This document shows, one piece after another, positions 16,201 to 24,666 of a DNA stretch of 64,000 nucleotides. Within the stretch, counting starts at the first letter, position 1. The number at the start of each line of letters is the position of its first letter. Source of the DNA: Xanthocytophaga flava. GTDB lineage: Bacteria; Bacteroidota; Bacteroidia; Cytophagales; 172606-1. The stretch covers positions 496,001-560,000 of the forward strand of contig JASJOS010000003.1 in the NCBI GenBank assembly GCA_030068525.1. Direction: 5' to 3'. The notes beneath the pieces are model-generated. The model saw only the letters and a list, made by a program, of their open reading frames with translations. It did not search any database and had not been told where the DNA came from. The position numbers were made by a program, and so were the translations under genes.

Positions 16201-19200
16201 ATGGAGAAGCCGTTTAAAGTATATACATCTTCAGCAGGTTCGGGAAAAACGTATACGCTAACCAAAGAATACCTGAAGCTCGCCTTAAAAAGTGATGACC
16301 CGTTTTATTTCAGGCATATTCTGGCGATTACCTTTACCAATGATGCGGCCAATGAAATGAAAGAACGGATTTTGGGTGCCTTGCGTGGATTTGCAGATCC
16401 GGATTCCTTACCCGAAAATAAACGCCCTGGCAATCAGCAGTTGCTGGATATTATTGTACAGGAACTGAACCAGATTGACCATGTAGAGCCTCTCACTGAA
16501 CAAATACTTCGCCGACGTGCCGGACGGGCATTTTCCCACATTCTTCACGATTATTCTGACTTTGCCGTCAGTACCATCGACAGTTTTGTAAACCGTCTGG
16601 TAGGTGCGTTTACTGAAGAGCTGGATATTCCCTTTAACTATGAAGTTTCGATGGAAGGCGTTGAACTGGTATCCAATGCCGTCGACCGCCTCCTTAATCG
16701 GATTGGTCACGACGAGGAAAAGATATTGTCTGAAATGCTGGAAGCCTATGCATTGGAGATTACCGACGAAGGAAAAAGCTGGAATGGATTACCTGATAAT
16801 CTGGCAGAATTTGGAGCCCAGTTGCTTAGTGAAAAAGTAACAGAGGCCATGGATCGGATCAAACATCTCACGATGGATGATTTCAAAACAACACGGGCAA
16901 TTATTGAACAACACAAAGAAGAGCTTAAAACCAAAATAGCCGAATCGGCTCAAATGTCTCTTGATACCATGCAGACGTATGGTTTAGATAGTAAATACTT
17001 TCAGCAGGGTCAACGAGGTATCTGGGGATATTTTGACAAGAATGCCAACAATATAGATCGGGAGTTGGACAAAGAGGTATCTCCTACCCTTCAGGAGCTT
17101 TTTTATGCAGATGAATGGGCTAGTAAAACCACAAAGGAAGAAAAACGTAGAGCCATAGCAGAACTGCAACCCACACTATTCAGTGTGTTCGAAAATATCG
17201 AAAAAATGAAAGGAGACTGGCTGCTCCTTGAAAACATACTGCAACACTATTATAAACTGTCTGTTATTCATGAGATCAGCCACGAGCTACGTCTGATCAA
17301 ATCAGATAAAAATCAGGTACTGATTTCTGATTTCAACCAGGCACTGGTAAATATAATCTTGAAAGAGCCTGTACCATTTATTTATGAACGGCTAGGCGAG
17401 AAATACAACCACATTCTGATTGACGAATTTCAGGATACATCTGTACTACAATGGAATAACTTGCTACCTCTATTGGAAAATGGCTTGGCGAAAGGACATT
17501 TTAGTCTGATTGTAGGGGATGCCAAACAAGCCATTTACCGCTGGCGGGGTGGTGATATGGAGCAGATTGTACACCTGTCTAACAAGCGCTTTGACGTTTT
17601 GTTAAGCCGCCATCAGGAGCCAGACCTGCTGGGAGTTCGCTATGAGACTATTAATTATACTCTAGCCAAAGAACGACTCAATACAAACTTTCGCAGTACC
17701 CGTGAAATTATAGAGTTTAACAACGATATATTCCGAACACTGGCGGATATGTATGGAGCTGACCGCCAGTTGCTGGCTGAGGTGTATGACGAATTTGCGT
17801 CTCAGGAAGTTCCTGCAACAGCCAAAACAGGTGGTCATATCGAGATTCAGTTTATTGATTCAGCGAAAGAAGATGATGACACAGCAGAAGATGGCCTTTC
17901 TGCCTATGAGAGACGTACCCTTGAAGCTGTTTTACGCAATGTACAAGACGTACTGGAAGCAGGATATACTCATCGGGATATTGCAGTCTTATGCCGTCAG
18001 AACAAATATGCCCGTCTGGTTGCCAATTTCCTTAAAGATCGTGGTGTAGACATTATCTCACAGGATTCTTTGCTGCTTCAGTCCTCACCCGCTATTTCCT
18101 TGTTGATTTCCTTTCTTAAGATATTGCACTCGCCAGACGATACGTTGGCTCGATATGAAGCTTTACATCTTTTTTATCAGCATATCCTTCAACAGATGCC
18201 TCAGCTTACTCCCAATGAATGGGAGGCGATGCGCAAAGGCTCTTCTCTCAAGCCTTTATTCTCCCATCTGGAAGGAAAAGAATATTTTCTGAATCCTTTC
18301 CGGTTACAGCAAATGGGGTTGTATGAACTCGGGGCGACACTGGTACAAACTTTCCGTCTGGCTGAGATGAACGGGCAAACACCCTACATTTATCGTTTCC
18401 TGGATGTATTACTAGACTTTTCAGTCAAGCAGAGTAATCATTTAGGAGAGTTTATGGACTTTTGGGAACGTAAAAAGGAGGTATTGTATATCAATACGCC
18501 CAAAGACAAAGATGCAGTGACCGTTACCTCTGTCCACAAGTCCAAAGGTCTGGAATATCCGGTAGTGCTTGTCCCTTTTGCAGATTGGGACATGTTTCCC
18601 AGACCAGGAGAAATCTGGTGGATGAGTCTGGATACGAACCGATTATCTTATGAATCTCCCTATCTCAAAGACATTTCATTGCGGTCTACTCCTATCACAC
18701 CTAAAAAGGAACTGACACGAACTCCCTTGCGGAAACAATACGAAGAAGATACGGAAAAGCTGTTTATTGAGAATATGAATCTGTTGTATGTGGCTCTCAC
18801 ACGGCCTACAGACCGGCTTTACCTGTTGGGCAAAGAGTTTGACTTCTCCAAACGAACAGACCGCATCAATGTGAGTATGTTGCTGCATGATTATCTGGAC
18901 CAGAAGGAGTTATGGGAACCTCACCGTCCGCACTATATTTTACGGGAAGGAACCCTAAAACCCAGTCCTAAGGAGGTTGCACAGGAGAATGAAGTATTTC
19001 TGGTAACCAATGACCCAGTGGCAGACTGGCACAAGAAAGCCAGACTTCGCCGTATGGCCTCCCGAATGTTTGATACAGAAACTTTTGAAAAAGAAAGAGA
19101 TCATGCTCAAAAGTTATGTGAAGCCTTGCGTCATCTTGAGAGCGATGCACAAATTGAGCTTTGTCTGGATAAATTTGAAAGTGAAGGCAGTATCAGCGAA

Positions 19201-19536
19201 AGTGAACGAAATTCCTTTCGAAGAGATCTAGAGGAAATTATCAGTCAATCGGCTTTGCGACCTCACTTCTCTCCCAAAGCTGAGGTAAAGCCTGTGAAAG
19301 ATATTCTTTCCAGACATACACTCAATCTGATTCCTCCAGACCGTGTCATTGTCAATGGGAGTGCCGTTACCATTATGAGTTATATATCGGGTGATTCTCA
19401 GGAGGAAGCTGAAAAATTATTGAACCGATACGCTAAAGCATTAAGACAAATGGGCTATCAGGAAGTCGAAAAACTCATTGTCAATACTCAGACGCTGGAA
19501 GTAACAACCTTCACTACAGCTGTAGGAAGTATGTAA
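16201..19536 (+). CDS. UvrD/AddA (RecB-like) helicase with degenerate nuclease motif
   Basis: An 1111-residue superfamily 1A helicase. Walker A SSAGSGKT is at 10-17, motif Ia AITFTNDAANEMKERI at about 43-58, and Walker B IDEFQDTSVLQW at about 405-416. Motif III GDAKQAIYRWRGG is at about 440-452, motif IV NFRSTREII at about 497, motif V VHKSKGLEYPVVLVPF at about 778, and motif VI LLYVALTRPTDRLYLLG at about 861. This is the AddA/RecB layout for double-strand-break end processing. At the C-terminus the expected RPDRvv...vIDyKTG block reads PPDRVIVNGSAVTIMSYISG (about 1043-1062). The catalytic Asp and Lys appear as Ser and Ile, so the nuclease is probably inactive. A TTG start at 16180 is possible, but the ATG at 16201 fits the family. 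No AddB-like partner is adjacent. Confidence 0.88.
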   Translation: MEKPFKVYTSSAGSGKTYTLTKEYLKLALKSDDPFYFRHILAITFTNDAANEMKERILGALRGFADPDSLPENKRPGNQQLLDIIVQELNQIDHVEPLTEQILRRRAGRAFSHILHDYSDFAVSTIDSFVNRLVGAFTEELDIPFNYEVSMEGVELVSNAVDRLLNRIGHDEEKILSEMLEAYALEITDEGKSWNGLPDNLAEFGAQLLSEKVTEAMDRIKHLTMDDFKTTRAIIEQHKEELKTKIAESAQMSLDTMQTYGLDSKYFQQGQRGIWGYFDKNANNIDRELDKEVSPTLQELFYADEWASKTTKEEKRRAIAELQPTLFSVFENIEKMKGDWLLLENILQHYYKLSVIHEISHELRLIKSDKNQVLISDFNQALVNIILKEPVPFIYERLGEKYNHILIDEFQDTSVLQWNNLLPLLENGLAKGHFSLIVGDAKQAIYRWRGGDMEQIVHLSNKRFDVLLSRHQEPDLLGVRYETINYTLAKERLNTNFRSTREIIEFNNDIFRTLADMYGADRQLLAEVYDEFASQEVPATAKTGGHIEIQFIDSAKEDDDTAEDGLSAYERRTLEAVLRNVQDVLEAGYTHRDIAVLCRQNKYARLVANFLKDRGVDIISQDSLLLQSSPAISLLISFLKILHSPDDTLARYEALHLFYQHILQQMPQLTPNEWEAMRKGSSLKPLFSHLEGKEYFLNPFRLQQMGLYELGATLVQTFRLAEMNGQTPYIYRFLDVLLDFSVKQSNHLGEFMDFWERKKEVLYINTPKDKDAVTVTSVHKSKGLEYPVVLVPFADWDMFPRPGEIWWMSLDTNRLSYESPYLKDISLRSTPITPKKELTRTPLRKQYEEDTEKLFIENMNLLYVALTRPTDRLYLLGKEFDFSKRTDRINVSMLLHDYLDQKELWEPHRPHYILREGTLKPSPKEVAQENEVFLVTNDPVADWHKKARLRRMASRMFDTETFEKERDHAQKLCEALRHLESDAQIELCLDKFESEGSISESERNSFRRDLEEIISQSALRPHFSPKAEVKPVKDILSRHTLNLIPPDRVIVNGSAVTIMSYISGDSQEEAEKLLNRYAKALRQMGYQEVEKLIVNTQTLEVTTFTTAVGSM

Positions 19537-19659
19537 ACTACTTTAAGAGGTTATCTAAAAGATCGTTCGAATATTCAAGGTAAAAAAACAAGGGTTTCCT
19601 TCGAAATCCTACTATTTTTACCGCGAAAATTCATATCACACTTCGTAAATTATACACTA

Positions 19660-20823
19660 ATGCATATTCAGCCCGCCAGCCGGATGAATCTGGTACAGGA
19701 ATACTACTTCTCTACCAAGTTAAAAGAAATTGCAGCAATGCAAAGTCGTGGCATACAAGTTATTAATCTGGGTATTGGCAGTCCGGATCTGCCACCCTCT
19801 CCTGAAACCATTACTACTTTAGGAGAAGCTGCTCAGAATCCAAAGAATCATGCGTATCAGAGTTATATTGGATCACCTGTATTACGGGAAGCATTCGCCA
19901 ACTGGTATCATACCTGGTATGGTGTAACCTTAAATCCCGCCAATGAAATTTTACCTCTTCTAGGTTCAAAAGAAGGTATTATGCATATTGCTATGACCTA
20001 TCTGGAAGCAGGGGATCAGGTGTTAGTCCCCAATCCAGGTTATCCAACCTACCGTTCAGCCTCCTTACTGACAGGTGCAACCATAGTAGACTATACCCTA
20101 TCCGAAGAAAATGACTGGCTGCCAGATTTCGAAGAAATGGAAAAACAGGATCTGAGCCGAGTAAAGCTTATGTGGGTCAACTACCCTCATATGCCAACAG
20201 GTGCACAGGCTAATACAGAGTTCTTTGAGAAACTAATAGCCTTTGGAAAGAAATATAATATTCTGATTGTCAATGACAATCCTTACAGTTTTATTCTAAA
20301 TGACAAGCCTCTGAGCATTCTGTCAGTAGAGGGAGCCAAAGATATAGCACTGGAATTAAACTCGCTTAGCAAATCCCACAATATGGCTGGCTGGCGAATA
20401 GGCATGCTTGGTGGCAATCCAAACTTTATCGCAGATGTGCTCCGCTTCAAAAGCAATATGGACTCTGGTATGTTTTTACCAGCCCAGTTGGCTGCTGCCA
20501 AAGCCCTGCACAATCCTCCGGAATGGTATGAGAAAGTAAATACTATCTATCGTGAACGACAGCAAAAGGTATTTGAACTCCTATGGCGCCTGGGATGTGA
20601 TTTTTCAGAAAATCAACAAGGTATGTTTGTGTGGGCCAAAATTCCGTCAACCTACAAAGATGGGTATACCTTATCCGATGAAATATTGCAGAAAGCCCAT
20701 GTATTTATTACTCCTGGTGGCATATTCGGATCACAAGGCAATAACTACATTCGGGCCTCCCTTTGCAGTGATGTATCTGTTTTTGAGGAATCTATTGAAC
20801 GGGTTACCCTGGCATTGCAATAA
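19660..20823 (+). CDS. Class I/II PLP-dependent aminotransferase
   Basis: A 387-residue fold-I aminotransferase. Features in order are VINLGIGSPDLPPSPE (about 35), HAYQSYIGSPVLREAFANWY (about 67), EILPLLGSKEGIMHIAMTYL (about 99), VPNPGYPTYRSASLLTG (about 126), NDNPYSFIL (about 207) with the Asp/Tyr that bind the pyridine ring and phosphate, and the Schiff-base lysine Lys238 in LSKSHNMAGWRIG. It resembles LL-diaminopimelate or alanine/valine-pyruvate aminotransferases (DapL/AlaC type), but sequence reading alone cannot fix the substrate. A role in lysine synthesis would complement lysA but is inference. A hairpin just after the stop suggests it ends its own transcript. Confidence 0.85.
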   Translation: MHIQPASRMNLVQEYYFSTKLKEIAAMQSRGIQVINLGIGSPDLPPSPETITTLGEAAQNPKNHAYQSYIGSPVLREAFANWYHTWYGVTLNPANEILPLLGSKEGIMHIAMTYLEAGDQVLVPNPGYPTYRSASLLTGATIVDYTLSEENDWLPDFEEMEKQDLSRVKLMWVNYPHMPTGAQANTEFFEKLIAFGKKYNILIVNDNPYSFILNDKPLSILSVEGAKDIALELNSLSKSHNMAGWRIGMLGGNPNFIADVLRFKSNMDSGMFLPAQLAAAKALHNPPEWYEKVNTIYRERQQKVFELLWRLGCDFSENQQGMFVWAKIPSTYKDGYTLSDEILQKAHVFITPGGIFGSQGNNYIRASLCSDVSVFEESIERVTLALQ

Positions 20824-20832
20824 ACTTCATAC

Positions 20833-20868
20833 ACAGGCATCTTTGTGGTTACTTACAAAGATGCCTGT
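20833..20868. terminator. Hairpin after the aminotransferase gene
   Basis: Perfect 14-base arms ACAGGCATCTTTGT (20833-20846) and ACAAAGATGCCTGT (20855-20868) surround an 8-base loop and are followed by ATTTCCC. It lies ten bases beyond the stop codon and before the next ATG. Confidence 0.7.
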
Positions 20869-20914
20869 ATTTCCCAGAGTACAAATGTTGTCAGTATATC
20901 GTATCCCTGAATAT

Positions 20915-21856
20915 ATGAATCGACGCCATTTTCTCCAGGCCACACTGGCCACCAGTACTTTGTTAACGACTGCTTCTGTATGGGCAGAACCCAAGGCAAA
21001 GATACAGATCTGTGTATTCTCCAAACAATTACAGTGGGCAGATAGCTATCAGCATATGGCTGAGATAGCTGCCGAAATTGGCTTTGATGGTATAGATCTG
21101 ACAGTTCGTCCGGGTGGACATGTTTTACCAGAACGGGTAACAAACGATTTACCTAAAGCCCATGAAGCTATCCGAAAGGCAGGCTTAGCACTTCCAATGA
21201 TTGTTACCCACCTCATTAAGGCAGATACTGAAGCAGAAAACATTCTCAAAACAGCAGCCTCACTGGGAGTTCGTTACTATCGTACAGGCAATTATTACTA
21301 TAAACCACAGACTGACATACTCTCACAACTCAAACAGTTCAACGTATCATTAAAGGAACTCTCCCTTCTGAGTCAGAAATACAAAATAGCAGGCTGTTAT
21401 CAGAATCATGCCAGTATACCTCCAACTTTTTATGTAGGTGCTGCCATCTGGGATCTAAAAGAACTGCTCACTGGAATAAATCCGGACTGGATGGGAGTCC
21501 AGTATGATATCAATCACGCCACGGCTGAAGGAGGTGATAACTGGCCTATCAATCTGCAATTAATCGCACCCTATGTTCGGACGTTTGATATCAAGGATTT
21601 CTATTGGGACAGAAAAGAAGGCAAACGATTTAAACACCATTGTGCCTTAGGCGAAGGAACTGTAGATTTTAAGACCTACCTCCCTCTAGCCAAAAAATAT
21701 CATTTTACAGGTCCTGTTTCCATGCATTTTGAACAATCATTGGGAGGTGCTGAAAATGGTAATCGTACTCTCACGATAGATAAAAAGGAAGTCATTGCAG
21801 CTATGAAAAAAGATCTGCATACCTTACGTACTTGGCTCTCTGAAAACGGTTTTTGA
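20915..21856 (+). CDS. Exported xylose-isomerase-like TIM barrel protein (sugar phosphate isomerase/epimerase family)
   Basis: A 313-residue protein. The N-terminus MNRRHFLQATLATSTLLTTA is a twin-arginine-type signal ending near VWAEPK. The mature part is an AP-endonuclease-2/xylose-isomerase TIM barrel: AEIAAEIGFDGIDLTVRPGG, GVRYYRTGNYYY, AGCYQNHAS, VQYDINHATAEGG, VRTFDIKDFYW, ALGEGTVDFKTYLPLAKK, PVSMHFEQSLGG. Conserved Asp, His and Glu positions for a divalent metal are present (YDINH, DIKDFYW, HFEQ). The family includes sugar isomerases and epimerases; the substrate is unknown and the location is periplasmic. The ATG at 20885 is in frame but would bury the twin-arginine motif, so 20915 is preferred. 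A hairpin upstream separates it from the aminotransferase. Confidence 0.82.
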   Translation: MNRRHFLQATLATSTLLTTASVWAEPKAKIQICVFSKQLQWADSYQHMAEIAAEIGFDGIDLTVRPGGHVLPERVTNDLPKAHEAIRKAGLALPMIVTHLIKADTEAENILKTAASLGVRYYRTGNYYYKPQTDILSQLKQFNVSLKELSLLSQKYKIAGCYQNHASIPPTFYVGAAIWDLKELLTGINPDWMGVQYDINHATAEGGDNWPINLQLIAPYVRTFDIKDFYWDRKEGKRFKHHCALGEGTVDFKTYLPLAKKYHFTGPVSMHFEQSLGGAENGNRTLTIDKKEVIAAMKKDLHTLRTWLSENGF

Positions 21857-22069
21857 GAAAACAGACAAATCAGAACTATACTTCTTATACATTTCTTCCA
21901 ACACTCTTCTTGCCAGATTGAGTAATAACTCAGTCATTCTGAGTTTAAAAGAGTAGTATATATCAACCACTTATCCTAATGGTAAACCATTGGTGGAATG
22001 GTGTTGGCCAGACAGAAAAAATACTCAGTAAAGATCTGATATTTGTAATAAAAACACGTTAAAAATACC

Positions 22070-22119
22070 CAGAGCACAGAAATATCTATGGCATGAGATA
22101 GACACTGGGCTCTGTTTTT
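22070..22119 (+). terminator. Candidate rho-independent terminator
   Basis: The stem CAGAGC...GCTCTG, with an internal TATCT/AGATA pair, is followed immediately by TTTTT at 22115-22119. It lies about 210 bases beyond the isomerase-like gene and just before the next gene, so it probably insulates the two. The rest of the gap 21857-22069 shows nothing clear. Confidence 0.5.
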
Positions 22120-22139
22120 GTCTAAGCCTCATTTCATTT

Positions 22140-24377
22140 ATGCGATTTCTCTACTTCATAAACATCCTCCTTCTATTTATCCCTTTCATTTCTTATAGCC
22201 AGAATAGTGCAGCTATTTTTGCTCCGGATTCTATAAAACGAACCATTGAAGCAACAGAAATTCCCTCCAATCTGAGGATAGATGGAAAGCTGGAAGAAGA
22301 ATGGAAGCTGGCTAAACCAGCTACTCAGTTTTTTCAGGTAGAGCCTTATCAGGGTAAAAAACTAAATTTCGATACAGAAATACGAGTACTTTACAATAAG
22401 CAGTTTCTCTATATATCCGCTTTTAACAAAGACAGCTTAGGTAAAAAAAGTCTGCGGGTCCCTGATTTTCGAAGAGACTTTTCGTCTCGTTCTCATGATC
22501 ATTTTGGGTTTTCGATTGATGGATTTAATGATAAACGAAATGCCATGGTTATGGTCACCAACCCCTACAGTACACAACGGGATTTGTTAACCTTTGATGA
22601 TGTGCTGTTTGATCTGGATTGGGATGGACTCTGGCGTGTGCGTACACATCGTACAGACTCTGGATGGGTGGCAGAATTTGCGATCCCCTGGCAAACATTA
22701 CGTTATCCCAGAACAGACTCCACAAACCAATCCTGGGGAATAAACTTTTTTAGAAACCGCCGTTATTCCAATGAATATTCAAGCTGGAATCCATTTCCGA
22801 GAGCCTTTAGTCCATCCCGTATGGACTATGCAGGAACTTTGATTGGTATTAAACCTCCACCACCCTCTCCAAACATACGGATACAACCGTATTTGTTAGT
22901 CTCTACCAAAAATTCCAATGGTTCAGAGATTGGAGATCATACCTCGACAGAAGTAAAACCTGGAGGAGAAATTAAGTGGGCTATTAACCCGAATACAGTG
23001 CTGGACATGACGTTTAATACCGACTTTGCCCAGGCAGATGTAGACAGACAGGTAAATAATATTACCCGATTTGGGATATTCTTTCCTGAAAGACGTCAGT
23101 TCTTCCTTGAGAACGCCAGCTTATTCGGGGTTGGACTGGCACCCAATGATGATCTTTCAGGAGGTTCTATGCGTATCCAGCCATTTTTCAGCCGTCGGAT
23201 TGGCTTGGATGATAGTGGCAATCCCATTCCTATAGATGCTGGTGCTCGTATGGTATATCGGTCTCTGAAACGCAATGCAGGTGGGATTGTCATGCGACAG
23301 CGAGGTACAGATGGTAGCCCATTAACTCATTATGCCGTTGGACGGTACGTAGAGAATATAGGTAAACAAAACCGTCTTGGGGGATTATTTACAATGAAAC
23401 AGGTAGAATCTCTTCATGATACAATCAAAGGATATACACATTGGGTGGGTGCAGTTGATGGCTTCTTCCGGCTCAACGAATCAGCTTCCTTTAATTTTAT
23501 GGTCATGGGTTCTGGTTCTGGCCGCCCCAACGATCAGGGTTTAGCCGCGTATGCACAGTATTTCAGGCGTACCAACAGATTGATTAGCTGGTGGACACAG
23601 TCTATTGTAACACAAAACTTTAACCCAGAGGTAGGGTTTGTATCCCGAAACGATGTTATTGCCACAACTCCTGGCTTCTTCTTTCTGGATCGGGGAGCCT
23701 GGATGCCTAAATGGTTACGGGGCTTTGAACCAGGGTTAATGATAGAGATGTATCATAGAGCCACTACTGGTGAACTGATCGAATTTCAGTTTAACAGTAA
23801 CCCTATATGGTTAAACCTGCAAAATGGAGGATTTTTTGGAATTCTGATCAATCCAACCTTTCAGCGCCTAGGAGATATGGACGAACGCCCACTGGATATT
23901 ACTATTAAAAATGGCGTGTATAAATACGTCAGAAGTTCCTTTTACAGTTCTACTGATCCATCCCGAAAATTTACTGCACAATTAAATGGAGAGACAGGTG
24001 GCTATTATGGCGGAAAGCTACATTTTCTGGAGTTCTTTAGCCGATATTCCCCCCTTCCGCATCTGGCATTTACTTTCCGCTATCAGGCTAACTTCTTTCG
24101 AAATGTTGGTTCTGAAAACTTTAGCGATGATGTTCAGTTATATACAATTGATGGTCGTGTAGCACTGAACCCTAGACTACAACTGATTGGCTTTTATCAA
24201 AAGAACAGCTTAGGAAACCGTGATACCTGGAATGTGCGGTTGTCATGGGAGTTCAAACCATTATCCTTCCTGTTCCTGGTATATAATAATCGGGCATATA
24301 CGGGCACAAAAAATCTGGTTGAACGCCAGTATGAGCAGAATGTGATTGGAAAGATTACTTTCCTAAAGCAATTTTAG
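22140..24377 (+). CDS. DUF5916 outer-membrane protein with CBM9-like N-terminal domain
   Basis: A 745-residue exported protein. The signal peptide is hydrophobic to about residue 20 (FISYSQ). Residues about 33-225 form a carbohydrate-binding-module-9-like domain: LRIDGKLEEEWKLAKP, FQVEPYQGK, VLYNKQFLYISAF, DHFGFSIDGFND, WVAEFAIPWQTLRYP. Residues about 240-745 are the DUF5916 region, beginning with KPGGEIKWAINPNTVLDMTF and NFDFAQADVD-type strands (here NTDFAQADVDRQVNNITRF, then FFPERRQFFLENASLFG), and continue as barrel strands to the end. This fusion is common in Bacteroidota and is presumed to sit in the outer membrane and handle glycans; its function is not established. It is a single gene followed by a palindromic terminator. 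Confidence 0.87.
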   Translation: MRFLYFINILLLFIPFISYSQNSAAIFAPDSIKRTIEATEIPSNLRIDGKLEEEWKLAKPATQFFQVEPYQGKKLNFDTEIRVLYNKQFLYISAFNKDSLGKKSLRVPDFRRDFSSRSHDHFGFSIDGFNDKRNAMVMVTNPYSTQRDLLTFDDVLFDLDWDGLWRVRTHRTDSGWVAEFAIPWQTLRYPRTDSTNQSWGINFFRNRRYSNEYSSWNPFPRAFSPSRMDYAGTLIGIKPPPPSPNIRIQPYLLVSTKNSNGSEIGDHTSTEVKPGGEIKWAINPNTVLDMTFNTDFAQADVDRQVNNITRFGIFFPERRQFFLENASLFGVGLAPNDDLSGGSMRIQPFFSRRIGLDDSGNPIPIDAGARMVYRSLKRNAGGIVMRQRGTDGSPLTHYAVGRYVENIGKQNRLGGLFTMKQVESLHDTIKGYTHWVGAVDGFFRLNESASFNFMVMGSGSGRPNDQGLAAYAQYFRRTNRLISWWTQSIVTQNFNPEVGFVSRNDVIATTPGFFFLDRGAWMPKWLRGFEPGLMIEMYHRATTGELIEFQFNSNPIWLNLQNGGFFGILINPTFQRLGDMDERPLDITIKNGVYKYVRSSFYSSTDPSRKFTAQLNGETGGYYGGKLHFLEFFSRYSPLPHLAFTFRYQANFFRNVGSENFSDDVQLYTIDGRVALNPRLQLIGFYQKNSLGNRDTWNVRLSWEFKPLSFLFLVYNNRAYTGTKNLVERQYEQNVIGKITFLKQF

Positions 24378-24414
24378 AAGCATCGTTTGTCTTATTAATT
24401 ATTTTATTGAGCCT

Positions 24415-24442
24415 AACGCGTATTTAAAATACGCGTTTTTTA
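24415..24442. terminator. Terminator after the DUF5916 gene
   Basis: Ten-base arms AACGCGTATT and AATACGCGTT surround the loop TAA and are followed by a run of T (24436-24441). Confidence 0.85.
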
Positions 24443-24666
24443 GTATCACATTTTAGGTAAGACTATGATTTTAGTAAATATAGCATCAGATTAAAGAAGT
24501 TCTGGCTATACCATTGATAAGATAAATTTACAAGTTAGTGTAAAAGAACATAGATTTCTCCCAAAAACAGGTTAGTTTTCTGGTTCTGTTATTGAATCTC
24601 TAAAGCACTTTATATAAAAACAGTCTCTTTCACTTTAATCAATTCATTTTCATCCAACAAACCCAC

